Assembly (NCBI GenBank): GCA_963712595.1
Contig: CAVQIM010000001.1
Location: forward strand, 434,001 to 498,000
Length of the DNA stretch: 64,000 nt
Source of the DNA: VRUE01 sp963712595
Lineage (GTDB): Bacteria > Actinomycetota > Thermoleophilia > Solirubrobacterales > 70-9
Reading direction: 5' to 3'
Shown here: positions 15,452-23,399 of the stretch, piece after piece
Layout: every line of letters begins with the position of its first letter
Position numbering within the stretch: the stretch's first letter is position 1
Notes under the pieces: model-generated
What the model was told of the DNA's origin: nothing
The model's database searches: none
The model's input: the letters and a program-made list of their open reading frames with translations, nothing else
Program-made: the position numbers and the translations under genes

Positions 15452-15854
15452 CCAGCACCTCGTTGACGAGGCGGTCGGCCTCGACGTTCTGCTCGCGGCG
15501 GACGTGGCGGATCGACCAGCTATCGAACGGCGCCAGCGCCCGCTTCACCTCGGCGTGCAACTTGCGCATGGTCGCGTCCTTGACCTTGTACTCGCCTTTG
15601 ACCTGGCGCACGACCAGCTCGGAATCGCCGACCAGCTCGACCTTGCCCGCGCCGAGCGCCGCCGCCCGTTCGATCCCGAGCAGCAGCGCCCTGTACTCGG
15701 CGACGTTGTTGGTCGCCCTGCCGATCCGCTCGCCGCGCTCCTCCAGCACCTCGCCACCAGGGGCTTGCACGACCGCCGCGATCGCGGCCGGCCCGGGATT
15801 GCCCCGGGCGCCGCCGTCGACGTTGACCACGACCTTCTCGAGCGGCTCAGCCAA
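15444..15854 (-). CDS. RNase HI-family protein
   Basis: A 136-residue ribonuclease H fold. DGGARGNPGPA carries the first catalytic Asp, NNVAEYRALLLGIE the Glu, GDSELVVRQVKG the second Asp, and NVEADRLVNE the last Asp, so all four acidic residues are present. This short type resembles RNase HI domains that in actinobacteria can be fused to a phosphatase; here it stands alone. TTG 15854 with GGAG six bases upstream is preferred and overlaps the stop of the upstream zinc-binding protein by 8 bases. It probably degrades RNA in RNA-DNA hybrids. Confidence 0.8.
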   Translation of the reverse strand: MAEPLEKVVVNVDGGARGNPGPAAIAAVVQAPGGEVLEERGERIGRATNNVAEYRALLLGIERAAALGAGKVELVGDSELVVRQVKGEYKVKDATMRKLHAEVKRALAPFDSWSIRHVRREQNVEADRLVNEVLDG

Positions 15855-16392
15855 CGGGCTCTCCGTCGCGCGCCCGGCCGGCGGCCGGTGCGCCGAGCAC
15901 GACCCTCCCCCCCTCGCCGGCGCTGGCGTTCCACTGACGCGCCGAGCGATCGAGCTGATCGACCTCGCTGCCCTTGTCGATCGGGAAGACCGGGCGCAGC
16001 TCGTCGCCGAGGTCGACGCCCCACTGGTACCAGGAGAGCTCCCAGGCAACGGTGACCCTCACCTCGCTTGGCGATCCCGCCGCGGCTCCGACCGAGACCC
16101 AGGGCTGCCCGAGGCTGCGCATCAACCCAGTGACCGTTCGCGCCGCGTCGCTCGCGTTGAAACGCGCAACGGCACGCTCGAGGCGGCTGCCGGGCTCCTC
16201 GCGTGCCTCCGGATCCCGACGTCCGACGTTCGCCCCCGGCGCCGCCGGATCGACCCAGCCGAGCCGCTCAGCCCGCTCCCGGCAGAGCTCGCAGACTCGC
16301 CGCGGGCCGTCCTTCGGGCTCATGTAGGTGCGCGTCCGCTCCCCCGCCAGGATCGTCCTGCCACAGACGCCACAATTGTCGTCAGCGCTCAC
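15847..16392 (-). CDS. hypothetical protein with N-terminal treble-clef/zinc-ribbon motif
   Basis: 181 residues. Two CxxC pairs (CGVCG at residues 7-11 and CELC near 34) form a probable zinc knuckle at the N-terminus. The middle (ERAVARFNASDAARTVTGLMRSLG) is helical, and the end (VRVTVAWELSWYQWGVDL) is strand-rich. No family recognised. First gene of a three-gene minus-strand unit with the RNase HI and VOC genes. It has its own leaderless promoter and is separated from the upstream EF-G-like gene by palindromic element 1. Confidence 0.6.
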   Translation of the reverse strand: MSADDNCGVCGRTILAGERTRTYMSPKDGPRRVCELCRERAERLGWVDPAAPGANVGRRDPEAREEPGSRLERAVARFNASDAARTVTGLMRSLGQPWVSVGAAAGSPSEVRVTVAWELSWYQWGVDLGDELRPVFPIDKGSEVDQLDRSARQWNASAGEGGRVVLGAPAAGRARDGEPVG

Positions 16393-16398
16393 ATCTGG

Positions 16399-16404
16399 AA
16401 ACTA
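16399..16404 (-). promoter_or_regulatory. -10 box, leaderless start
   Basis: On the minus strand TAGTTT, then 6 bases, then the GTG at 16392. Confidence 0.5.
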
Positions 16405-16411
16405 GTCCATG

Positions 16412-16512
16412 GCTGACGCGCATGGCCAAGCAGATCAAGGACGCAGGGAGCGTGGCGTGCTCTGCACGCGAGCGACCGAGGACGCCGATATCGCCGCGCC
16501 ACGCGCGTCAGC
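16412..16512. repeat. palindromic element 1 (subfamily B)
   Basis: Arms GCTGACGCGC and GCGCGTCAGC (16412-16421, 16503-16512), extendable to 14 bp with one mismatch. The right arm contains the stop codon of the EF-G-like gene. The interior 16426-16491 matches 63 of 66 bases with the inverted copy at 60636-60701, although the arms of the two elements are unrelated. An inner hairpin CGTGC-TCT-GCACG sits in the middle. Confidence 0.7.
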
Positions 16513-18571
16513 TGGCGGCGGCGACTTTGTCCGCGAGGTGCCCGGGAACCTCCTCGTAGCGGTCAAACTCGACCTCGAAGTCGGCACGGCCGCCGCTGAT
16601 CGAGCGCAGGTCGGGCGCGTAGTCGAGCACCTCCGCCATCGGCACCTCCGCCCGCACCTCGGTCGCCGAGCCCTTCGGCTCCATCCCCAGCGGATGGCCG
16701 CGGCGCGAGTTGAGGTCGCCGATCACCTCGCCGACGACGTCCCCGGGACAGCTCACGGTGAGGCGCACGATCGGCTCAAGCAGGACCGGGTCCGCACCTT
16801 CCATCGCCTCCTTGAAAGCCATCGCGCCGGCGATCTTGAATGCCATCTCGGAGGAGTCGACGTCGTGATGCTTGCCGTCGACCAGGCGAACTCGCACCCC
16901 CTTCACCGGATAGCCGGCGACGGTCCCGTGCGCCATCGCCTCCTCGATTCCCTTCTCCACCGCCGGGATGAAGCTGCCCGGGATCGCCGCGCCCTTGATC
17001 TTGTTGACGAAGTCCAGGCCGACCCCGTCCTCTGCCGGCTCGATCTCGATCTGGCAGTCGGCGAACTGACCGCGACCACCGGACTGCTTCTTGTAACGGG
17101 CGCGGGCGCTGGCGGGACTGCGGATCGACTCCTGATAGGGAACCCGCGGCGGGTGCAGGTCGATCTCGACGCCAAAGCGGCGCTTCATCCGCGCCACCAC
17201 CACCTCGACGTGAATCTGGGTGAGGCCGGCGATGATCTGCTCTCCGGTCTGCGCGTCGCGATGGACGTCGAGGGTGGGGTCCTCCTCGGTCAGCCGCCTC
17301 ACTGCCGTCGCCGCCTTCTCCTCGTCGCCCTTCGAGCGCGGCTCGTAGGCGAAGGCCATCACCGGATCGGGAAGGTCGAGTGGCGCGAAGGAGATCTCCT
17401 CCTGACCCGAGCAGAGCACGTCCCCGGCGCGCGTCTCCTTCAGCTTCGCCACGGCGCCAATGTCCCCCGCCCCGAGCTCGGCGACCGGGTTCAGCTCCTT
17501 GCCCAGCGGCTGGCCGAGCTGACCGATCCGCTCCTTCTCGCCGCGGCCGACGTTGATCGCCTGCGAGTCGGAGCGCACGGCGCCGCGGTAGACGCGGAAG
17601 AGGTTGACGCGGCCGGTGTAGGGATCGGCCGTCGTCTTGAAGACATAGGCGACCAATGGGCCGTCCTCGTCGGGCTCGACCTCGACCGCCTCGCCGCCGG
17701 GACCGCTCGCAGCGACCGCTCCGCGCATCGCCGGCGAGGGCAGGTCCTCGACCAGCGCCTCGAGCAGGCGGCCGGTGCCGAGGTTGCGGGTCGCCACCCC
17801 GCAGGTGACCGGGAAGATCCGGCCCGCGGTAACTCCCTGCTTCAAGGCCCTGACGATCTCGTCGTGGTCTATCGCCTCTCCCTCGAGATAGCGCTCCATC
17901 AGCTCGTCGGAGTTCTCCGCCACCTCGTCCATCAATTTCTCGCGATATTCGGCGGCCTGCTCGCGCAGTTCCTCCGGGATCTCCACCTCCTCCGCGGCGC
18001 CCGGCCCGGTGCCCTCGTAGACGAAGGCCTTCTCGTCGATCAGGTCGACCACCCCGCGGACGTCATGCTCGCTGCCGATAGGGATCTCGGTGGCGACGAC
18101 GTGGGGGCCGAAGGCGCCCTTCAACGAGTCGAGGACGCGGCAGAAGTCCGCCCTCTCGCGGTCGAGCATGTTGACGTAGACCAGGCGAGCGAGTCCCTCG
18201 GAGTCCGCCCGGCGCCAGAGCCGCTCGGTGTGGACCTCGACCCCCATCACGCCGTTGACCACAACCACAGCGGCGTCGGCGACCCGCAGCGAGGCGATCG
18301 CGTCGGCGACGAAGCTCGGCTCCCCGGGCGTGTCGATCAAGTTGATCTCACGCCCATCGTGCTCGAAGCAGGCGAGCGCCGCGTTGATCGACATCGCCCG
18401 TTCCTGCTCGTCGGGCTCGTGGTCGGAGACGGTCGAGCCGTCGGCGACGCTGCCCATCCGCCCCGTTGCGCCCGCCTCGAACAGCATCGCCTCGAAAAGG
18501 CTCGTCTTGCCGCAGCCGCGGTGCCCGATCAGAGCGACGTTGCGGATGCGGTCTGCGGCCTTATGTGGCAC
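16508..18571 (-). CDS. EF-G-like translational GTPase (FusA2 type)
   Basis: A 687-residue EF-G homologue. G1 is GHRGCGKTS, G3 DTPGEPSF, G4 NMLD (the consensus NKxD is altered), followed by the domain II beta-barrel, and domains III-V with HVEVVVARMKRRFG and a PYQESIRSPASARARYKKQSGGRGQFADC loop in domain IV. The length and divergent G-loops fit the second, EF-G2-like paralogue common in actinobacteria rather than the essential EF-G, which is normally in the str operon. GTG 18571 is leaderless. Its exact role on the ribosome is not established. Confidence 0.85.
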   Translation of the reverse strand: MPHKAADRIRNVALIGHRGCGKTSLFEAMLFEAGATGRMGSVADGSTVSDHEPDEQERAMSINAALACFEHDGREINLIDTPGEPSFVADAIASLRVADAAVVVVNGVMGVEVHTERLWRRADSEGLARLVYVNMLDRERADFCRVLDSLKGAFGPHVVATEIPIGSEHDVRGVVDLIDEKAFVYEGTGPGAAEEVEIPEELREQAAEYREKLMDEVAENSDELMERYLEGEAIDHDEIVRALKQGVTAGRIFPVTCGVATRNLGTGRLLEALVEDLPSPAMRGAVAASGPGGEAVEVEPDEDGPLVAYVFKTTADPYTGRVNLFRVYRGAVRSDSQAINVGRGEKERIGQLGQPLGKELNPVAELGAGDIGAVAKLKETRAGDVLCSGQEEISFAPLDLPDPVMAFAYEPRSKGDEEKAATAVRRLTEEDPTLDVHRDAQTGEQIIAGLTQIHVEVVVARMKRRFGVEIDLHPPRVPYQESIRSPASARARYKKQSGGRGQFADCQIEIEPAEDGVGLDFVNKIKGAAIPGSFIPAVEKGIEEAMAHGTVAGYPVKGVRVRLVDGKHHDVDSSEMAFKIAGAMAFKEAMEGADPVLLEPIVRLTVSCPGDVVGEVIGDLNSRRGHPLGMEPKGSATEVRAEVPMAEVLDYAPDLRSISGGRADFEVEFDRYEEVPGHLADKVAAAS

Positions 18572-18577
18572 GTAATG

Positions 18578-18583
18578 AAGTTA
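18578..18583 (-). promoter_or_regulatory. -10 box, leaderless EF-G-like start
   Basis: On the minus strand TAACTT, then 6 bases, then the GTG at 18571. Confidence 0.5.
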
Positions 18584-18624
18584 CACCCAGCGCGGCCCAA
18601 CTCAAACCGCTTTCGCGGGTCAGC

Positions 18625-19398
18625 TCAGACAGCCTGCAGGCCGGACTTCAAGCGCATCACGGCCTTGGTGTGCAACTGGGAGACGCGCGACTCAGTCACC
18701 CCCAGGACCTCGCCGATCTCACGCAGGGTGAGGGTCTCGTAGTAGTAGAGGGCAACGACCAGCTGCTCGCGCTCCGGCAGCGAGGCCACCGCCTCGGTGA
18801 GCCGGTCCTTGATCTCACTGCTGGCAAGGGACTCCTGCGGGTCGTCGGCGCGCGGGTCGGAGATCGTGTCGAGCAGGGAGACCTGGTCGCCGGAGGAGTC
18901 GGAGACCGTCCAGAGCTCATCGAGGGCGTAGACGGAGGAGTTGGCGATCTCCAGCAGCGAGGTCTGCAGTTCGTCCTCGGTGACTTTGAGCGACTCCGCC
19001 AGCTCTGCCTCGGTCGGCGCCCGCTGCAACTCGTGCTCGAGCTTCGACTGGGCGGCCTCGATTTCGCGGGCGCGCGACCGCACCGAGCGCGGCACCCAGT
19101 CGAGCGAGCGCAGCTCGTCGATGATCGCGCCGCGAATGCGGGTCATCGCAAAGGTCTCGAATTTGATCCCGCGCTCGGGGTCAAAGCGCTCGATCGCGCC
19201 GATCAGGCCCATCAGGCCGTAGGAGATCAGGTCGGCGTCGTCGACGTGGGAGGGCAGCCCAGCCCCGAGGCGCCCGGCGACGAACTTGACCATCGGCGAG
19301 TAGGCGACGACGAGTCGCTCGCGCGCGCCGGCGTCGCCATCCACCTTGTAGCGGCGCCAGAGATCGCGCAGCTCCACCTCTTTTACGCCGGTTTCCAT
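18625..19398 (-). CDS. FliA/WhiG-type sigma factor
   Basis: A 257-residue sigma-70 group 3 protein. Region 2 reads RERLVVAYSPMVKFVAGR and DLISYGLMGLIGAIERFDPERG with FETFAMTRIRGAIIDELRSLDWVPRSVR, the hallmark of the FliA/WhiG group. Region 3 is at about 110-170. Region 4 ends with LPEREQLVVALYYYETLTLREIGEVLGVTESRVSQLHTKA, the -35 recognition helix. No flagellar genes are nearby, so a WhiG-like developmental or stress role is as likely as motility. A TAGGAT box 13 bases before the ATG suggests a short leader. Downstream of the Xer gene on the same strand. Confidence 0.88.
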   Translation of the reverse strand: METGVKEVELRDLWRRYKVDGDAGARERLVVAYSPMVKFVAGRLGAGLPSHVDDADLISYGLMGLIGAIERFDPERGIKFETFAMTRIRGAIIDELRSLDWVPRSVRSRAREIEAAQSKLEHELQRAPTEAELAESLKVTEDELQTSLLEIANSSVYALDELWTVSDSSGDQVSLLDTISDPRADDPQESLASSEIKDRLTEAVASLPEREQLVVALYYYETLTLREIGEVLGVTESRVSQLHTKAVMRLKSGLQAV

Positions 19399-19441
19399 GG
19401 CCCTTCGGGGAATCCTATGTTCGCTGACAAGTTATTGCGGC

Positions 19442-20323
19442 TCATGCGCGCGGATGGGTCGCAGCGTAGGCGTCACGCAGGCGGGCCGCATCGACGCGAG
19501 TGTAAACCTGTGTGGTCGAAATCGAGGCGTGGCCGAGCAGCTCCTGGATCGTGCGCAGGTCGGCGCCGCCCTCGAGCAGGTGGGTGGCGAAGCTGTGGCG
19601 GAGCGAATGCGGCGAAACCCCTGCCGCCAGCGCCGCCTCGCGCACCCAGAGGGCGAGGCGGCGGGTGACGTCGGAGTTGGAGAGGCGGCGCCCGCTCTTG
19701 GAGAGGAAGAGCGCCTGCTCCCGAGGGTCCCCCGCGAGCGCGTGGCGACCTCGCTCCGAGTAGCGGCGCAGCGCCTGCTGCGCCGGCTCGCCGACCGGCA
19801 AGAGGCGCTCCTTGGAGCCCTTGCCGAGCACCCGAAGTTGCTCGGTCTCGAAATCGAGCGCGCCGAGATCGAGATTGACGATCTCCTCGCAGCGCAGCCC
19901 GCAGGAGTAGGCCAGCTCCAGCATGGCGCGGTCGCGCAGCTCGAGTGGCGTGTGGGCGGGGATCCGCTCCAACAGCGTCCGCACCTGCTCGGCCGTGAGC
20001 ACCTTCGGCAGCTTCTCCTCCCGCTTCGGGCTGGAGACGAGGTCGGCGGGGTTCTGGCCGACCCGCTCGGTGCGGACGAGGAAGTCGAAGAGCCCGCGGA
20101 TCGCCGCCAGCTTGCGCGCAACCGTCGCCGGCGCCGCGCCCTCGCGCGAGAGCCCGGCCGCATAGCGGCGCACGTCACGATGCCGAACCTCGCCGGGCGC
20201 CCGCTCCCCGGCCCACTCGACGAACTGCCCGAGGTCGACGCCGTAAGCCTTGCGCGTGCGCTCGGCGGCACCCCGCCCTCTCAAATCACGATCGTATGCA
20301 GCCAGAGCCTCCGTCCAATTCAC
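19442..20323 (-). CDS. tyrosine recombinase XerC/XerD
   Basis: A 293-residue site-specific recombinase that would resolve chromosome dimers at dif. The N-terminal SAM-like DNA-binding domain (WTEALAAYDRDLRGRG... RTRKAYGVDLGQFVEW) precedes the catalytic domain with ARG I in YSCGLRCEEIV, Lys in GKGSKERLLPVG, HxxR in HSLRHSFATHLLEGG, and the GHASISTTQVYTRV box with His and nucleophilic Tyr. Length and motifs fit a housekeeping Xer rather than a phage integrase. GTG 20323 is chosen because the upstream extension is not conserved. The gap 20324-20501 shows nothing. Confidence 0.88.
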   Translation of the reverse strand: MNWTEALAAYDRDLRGRGAAERTRKAYGVDLGQFVEWAGERAPGEVRHRDVRRYAAGLSREGAAPATVARKLAAIRGLFDFLVRTERVGQNPADLVSSPKREEKLPKVLTAEQVRTLLERIPAHTPLELRDRAMLELAYSCGLRCEEIVNLDLGALDFETEQLRVLGKGSKERLLPVGEPAQQALRRYSERGRHALAGDPREQALFLSKSGRRLSNSDVTRRLALWVREAALAAGVSPHSLRHSFATHLLEGGADLRTIQELLGHASISTTQVYTRVDAARLRDAYAATHPRA

Positions 20324-20501
20324 AGAAACAGCATTCGTCCTGCTCCATGTACGTCCTGCGAGCGGTGCGAGAACCAAGCGGAGGCCAAGCGTGAGAGCCC
20401 ACGGCGAGACACGCGCAGCCGACATTCACCCCACCCAGGGGTGGTCAAAGTCGGATGCGCCGAGCCGCACCGCGTAGTGCGCCCGTTTGCAGCGTCCGCC
20501 G

Positions 20502-21572
20502 CTACCCGATAAATATCGGCGTTCCGACTTCGACTTGGTCGTACAGCTCTTCGACGTCGGGGATCGACATCCGCACGCAGCCGTGCGAGGCGGCCGAGCC
20601 GAGCGACCAGGTCTCTTCGGTGCCGTGGATCCCGGCGCCTTCGAAGATCCCCATCCAGCGGGCCTTGATCGGGTCGGCCGGGCCAGGCGGGATCACCTGG
20701 CCGGCGAGATCGCCCGCCCAGGCCGAGTTCGGCACATGCCAGGAGGGGTTTTCTTCCTTTTCTTGGATCGCGTAGAGGCCTTCCGGCGTTTCGAGGCCTT
20801 CCTGGCCAACCGCGACGGTGTACGTCTTCGCCAGCTTCAGGTTCTTCCAGAGGCGCAGGGTGAACGTCCCCCGATCGAGCGTCAGGTAGGAGGGGTAGGC
20901 GTCGGCGACTTCCTTGGTCGTCACCTCCGGCTTGGTGTAGTGGGTGCGCGCCGCGATCGTGTGATCGGCGGCCGCGTTTAGCACGGCGGCCTCGAGCTGA
21001 CGGGTGAGGAGGTTGTCGCGCAGCTTGCGCCCGTTCTCAGCCGGGACGACGCTGAGCCCGTCGGCGCTGGGTTCGACCGTGGCGTCCTGGGCCTCGCGAT
21101 CGACGCCATCGGCGACCCGGCGCACGAAGCGATTGACGGCGGGACGCGAGTAGGTGACATCAGCGGGGATCTGCTTGTCGAGCTCGCCGCCGCTGACGTA
21201 GCGGACCAGGCGCGTCGGCAATCCGCCGTCGCGGCTGTCGTCGAGCGCCCTTTCGACCGCGGCGTCGATTTCGGCGTGGACCTTCAGCTTCTTGCCGGGG
21301 AGCTTCCAGCTGTTGCCGTCGTAGCCGACTCGCAACGAGTGCCGCAGCGGCCCGAGCAGCTGGCGGCTCACTGCCCGCTTCGCTTCTGCTTCGTCCATGC
21401 CGCCGACATTGACGCCGCCGATCGTCACCCCCTCGGCGATCTTGCCCTCCTGCGAACTGTCGTAGGCGTAGCCGGCGAAGGCGACGACGATCAGAAGCGC
21501 CACGAGGGCGACGATCGCGATTTGAGCCTTGCGTCCCATCACCTTTTTCCCGAGATCGTCATCGGCCGCCAC
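20502..21572 (-). CDS. L,D-transpeptidase (YkuD) with peptidoglycan-binding domain
   Basis: An about 356-residue envelope enzyme. An N-terminal membrane anchor (AQIAIVALVALLIVVAFAGYAY) is followed by a repeated binding-4 type domain (EGVTIGGVNVGGMDEAEAKRAV) and then the YkuD catalytic domain starting SYLTLDRGTFTLRLW. The active site is HGTEETWSLGSAASHGCVRMS, with catalytic Cys in SHGCVRM. It forms 3-3 peptide cross-links in peptidoglycan. The start is uncertain: GTG 21572 has GAAGG nine bases upstream; TTG 21590 and ATG 21539 are alternatives. A TAAACT box lies just upstream. Confidence 0.88.
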   Translation of the reverse strand: MAADDDLGKKVMGRKAQIAIVALVALLIVVAFAGYAYDSSQEGKIAEGVTIGGVNVGGMDEAEAKRAVSRQLLGPLRHSLRVGYDGNSWKLPGKKLKVHAEIDAAVERALDDSRDGGLPTRLVRYVSGGELDKQIPADVTYSRPAVNRFVRRVADGVDREAQDATVEPSADGLSVVPAENGRKLRDNLLTRQLEAAVLNAAADHTIAARTHYTKPEVTTKEVADAYPSYLTLDRGTFTLRLWKNLKLAKTYTVAVGQEGLETPEGLYAIQEKEENPSWHVPNSAWAGDLAGQVIPPGPADPIKARWMGIFEGAGIHGTEETWSLGSAASHGCVRMSIPDVEELYDQVEVGTPIFIG

Positions 21573-21671
21573 CGCAACTGACCTTCGCAAAGTTTAGGCA
21601 TACGGATCATTCGGCCAGATCGGTGTCATTCCCTGCAAATCTGCATTCGGCAGGGTGACGGATGTGGCGGA

Positions 21672-21677
21672 TATCTT
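21672..21677 (+). promoter_or_regulatory. -10 box, leaderless start
   Basis: TATCTT, then 6 bases, then the GTG at 21684. Confidence 0.5.
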
Positions 21678-21683
21678 TCCCCC

Positions 21684-22421
21684 GTGGCCTCCAAGGGCGA
21701 TCTCGGCAAGGGCTCGAAGGACGATGTCCGCAAAGAGGTATGGAAGGCGATGGACCGCGCTGGCGTGTCCCGCTTCCCCGGCGCGGAGGGGCGAATCCCC
21801 AATTTCGCCGGGGCGAAGCTGGCGGCCGAGAAGCTCGCCGGCCAGCGGCTGTGGAAGCGAGCCCGGGTGATCAAGGCCAATCCCGACTCCCCTCAGACCT
21901 ATGCCCGCCGCGCCGCGCTGGAGGAAGGCAAGGTCGTGATCATGGCGGTGCCGAGGCTGCGCGACCCGCACCCCTTCCGTGTGCTCGACCCGAAGAAGCT
22001 CTCCAAACGGGCGGTGAAAGAGGCGGCGACGATCAAGGGCGCGCTCAAGCACGGCCGCGTGACCGCCCTCGACGAGCTGCCCGAGATCGACTTCGTCCTC
22101 TGCGGCTCGGTCGCGGTCAACCTGAGCGGCGCCCGAGTCGGCAAGGGAGGTGGCTATTCCGACCTCGAGTACGGAATCCTGATCGACGCCGGCAAGATCG
22201 ACGATCACACCACCGTGGCGACCACGGTGCACCCGACCCAGGTTCTGCGCCGGCACCTGATGATGACTTCACACGACCTGCCGGTCGACGTGATCGCGAC
22301 CCCCCGCGCCGTGATCGAGGTCGAGCGCCAGTACGAGCGCCCCCGCGGCATCCTCTGGGACCACCTGCAACCGCCCCAGATTCGAGAGATCCCCATACTC
22401 GAACGTATGGGCTATGCCTGA
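21684..22421 (+). CDS. 5-formyltetrahydrofolate cyclo-ligase-like protein (MTHFS family)
   Basis: A 245-residue protein of the MTHFS/NagB-like fold. Supporting motifs are DVRKEVWKAMDRAGVSRFPG at the N-terminus, KANPDSPQTYARRAALEEGKVVIMAVPRL, and the nucleotide-binding loop ARVGKGGGYSDLEYGIL. This sequence type, with the long PNFAGA segment, is closer to the archaeal/MTHFSD-like branch than to E. coli YgfA, so the cyclo-ligase reaction is probable rather than certain. It starts leaderlessly at GTG 21684 and overlaps the next hydrolase gene by 8 bases. Confidence 0.78.
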   Translation: MASKGDLGKGSKDDVRKEVWKAMDRAGVSRFPGAEGRIPNFAGAKLAAEKLAGQRLWKRARVIKANPDSPQTYARRAALEEGKVVIMAVPRLRDPHPFRVLDPKKLSKRAVKEAATIKGALKHGRVTALDELPEIDFVLCGSVAVNLSGARVGKGGGYSDLEYGILIDAGKIDDHTTVATTVHPTQVLRRHLMMTSHDLPVDVIATPRAVIEVERQYERPRGILWDHLQPPQIREIPILERMGYA

Positions 22422-23286
22422 CGACTACGGCAACTCGGACGGCGAGTGGCTGAAGGTCGACTGGCGTCCCCATATCCACCGGGTCGAGCTGCCGGGGGCA
22501 ACGGTCAACTACGCCGATATCGGAGAAGGGGAGCCGATCGTCTTCATCCACGGGATCACGAGCTCCTGGCAGGCCTGGCTGGAGAACCTCCCCCATTTCA
22601 GCCGCACCCACCGCACCATCGCTCTCGACCTGCCCGGCTTCGGCGCCAGCCCGATGCCCTCGTGGCCGATCGACATGCACTCCTACGGCCGCCTCTTGCT
22701 CGACTTCTGCGAGAAGCTCGGGGTCGACGGGGGCGCGACCTTGGTCGGCAACTCGATGGGAGGCCTGGTCGCGGCCGAGGCCGTGCTCACCGCCCCAGAG
22801 CGCTTCGACCGCCTCGTTCTCGTCTCCGCCGCCGGCTTCATCAACACCTGGCTGCCGCACCAGCGCGGAGTCGCCACCTCACGCGCCTGGGACACCTTTG
22901 GACGGCCGTTCGGTGCTGCGGCCCGCTTCTTCGTCACACACCCCCGCGCCCGCTACCTGATGTTCCGCTTCGCGATCCGCCACCCGGATCGGCTGCGCAA
23001 GGAGCTGCTCTGGGAGCAGATGGCCTCGGGCGTGCCTTGCCCGGGCTTCGCCCCCTCGCTCGAGGCGGTCATCGAGTACGACGCCCGCGACCGCTTGGAG
23101 GAGATCAAGATCCCGACGATGATCGTCTGGGGAATGGAGGACTGGGTCATCCCGTCGGTGGCGGCTCTCAGCTACCACCGCCGCATCCCGCATTCGCGGC
23201 TGGAGATCTTCGAGCGGACCGGGCACGTGCCGCAGATGGAGCGGCCGGGGCGATTCAATCGGGTGCTCGAGGAGTTTCTTGCTTGA
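22414..23286 (+). CDS. alpha/beta-hydrolase
   Basis: A 290-residue alpha/beta-hydrolase fold enzyme. The oxyanion region is HGITSSWQAW, the nucleophile elbow GNSMGGLVAAE, the acid Asp in WGMEDWVIP, and the base His in RTGHVPQMERP; the triad is complete. The substrate is not predictable. Translationally coupled to the MTHFS-like gene (its ATG lies inside the last codons of that gene). Its TGA is the first codon of the left arm of palindromic element 2. Confidence 0.82.
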   Translation: MPDDYGNSDGEWLKVDWRPHIHRVELPGATVNYADIGEGEPIVFIHGITSSWQAWLENLPHFSRTHRTIALDLPGFGASPMPSWPIDMHSYGRLLLDFCEKLGVDGGATLVGNSMGGLVAAEAVLTAPERFDRLVLVSAAGFINTWLPHQRGVATSRAWDTFGRPFGAAARFFVTHPRARYLMFRFAIRHPDRLRKELLWEQMASGVPCPGFAPSLEAVIEYDARDRLEEIKIPTMIVWGMEDWVIPSVAALSYHRRIPHSRLEIFERTGHVPQMERPGRFNRVLEEFLA

Positions 23287-23399
23287 GCGGCGGGGCCAGG
23301 GAGTTCCGCTTAACTTTTTGGCCTCTAAGCAGGGTGGCTCTCGCCGACGCGGTGGTGCCAAGAAGTACAAGACGCTCCACCCCCTGGCCCCGCCGCTCA
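23284..23399. repeat. palindromic element 2 (subfamily A, inverted)
   Basis: Perfect 18-bp arms at 23284-23301 and 23382-23399 (TGAGCGGCGGGGCCAGGG and its complement). Both convergent genes, the hydrolase and ilvD, have their TGA stop as the outermost three bases of an arm, so they end with the same sequence. On the minus strand the interior reads GGAGCGTCTTGTACTT ... AAAAAGTTAAGCGGAA, the subfamily A signature also present at 32448-32520 and 44074-44146. Confidence 0.75.

Noticed and set aside
16409..18742. Plus-strand ORF of 777 codons opposite the EF-G-like gene
   Set aside because: High-GC antisense frame with no domain pattern; the minus-strand gene has full GTPase motifs.
19442..20323. 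The Xer recombinase as integrase of the tRNA-Gly element
   Set aside because: It lies 6 kb outside the att-like repeats, is separated by housekeeping genes, and has the length and motifs of XerC/XerD.
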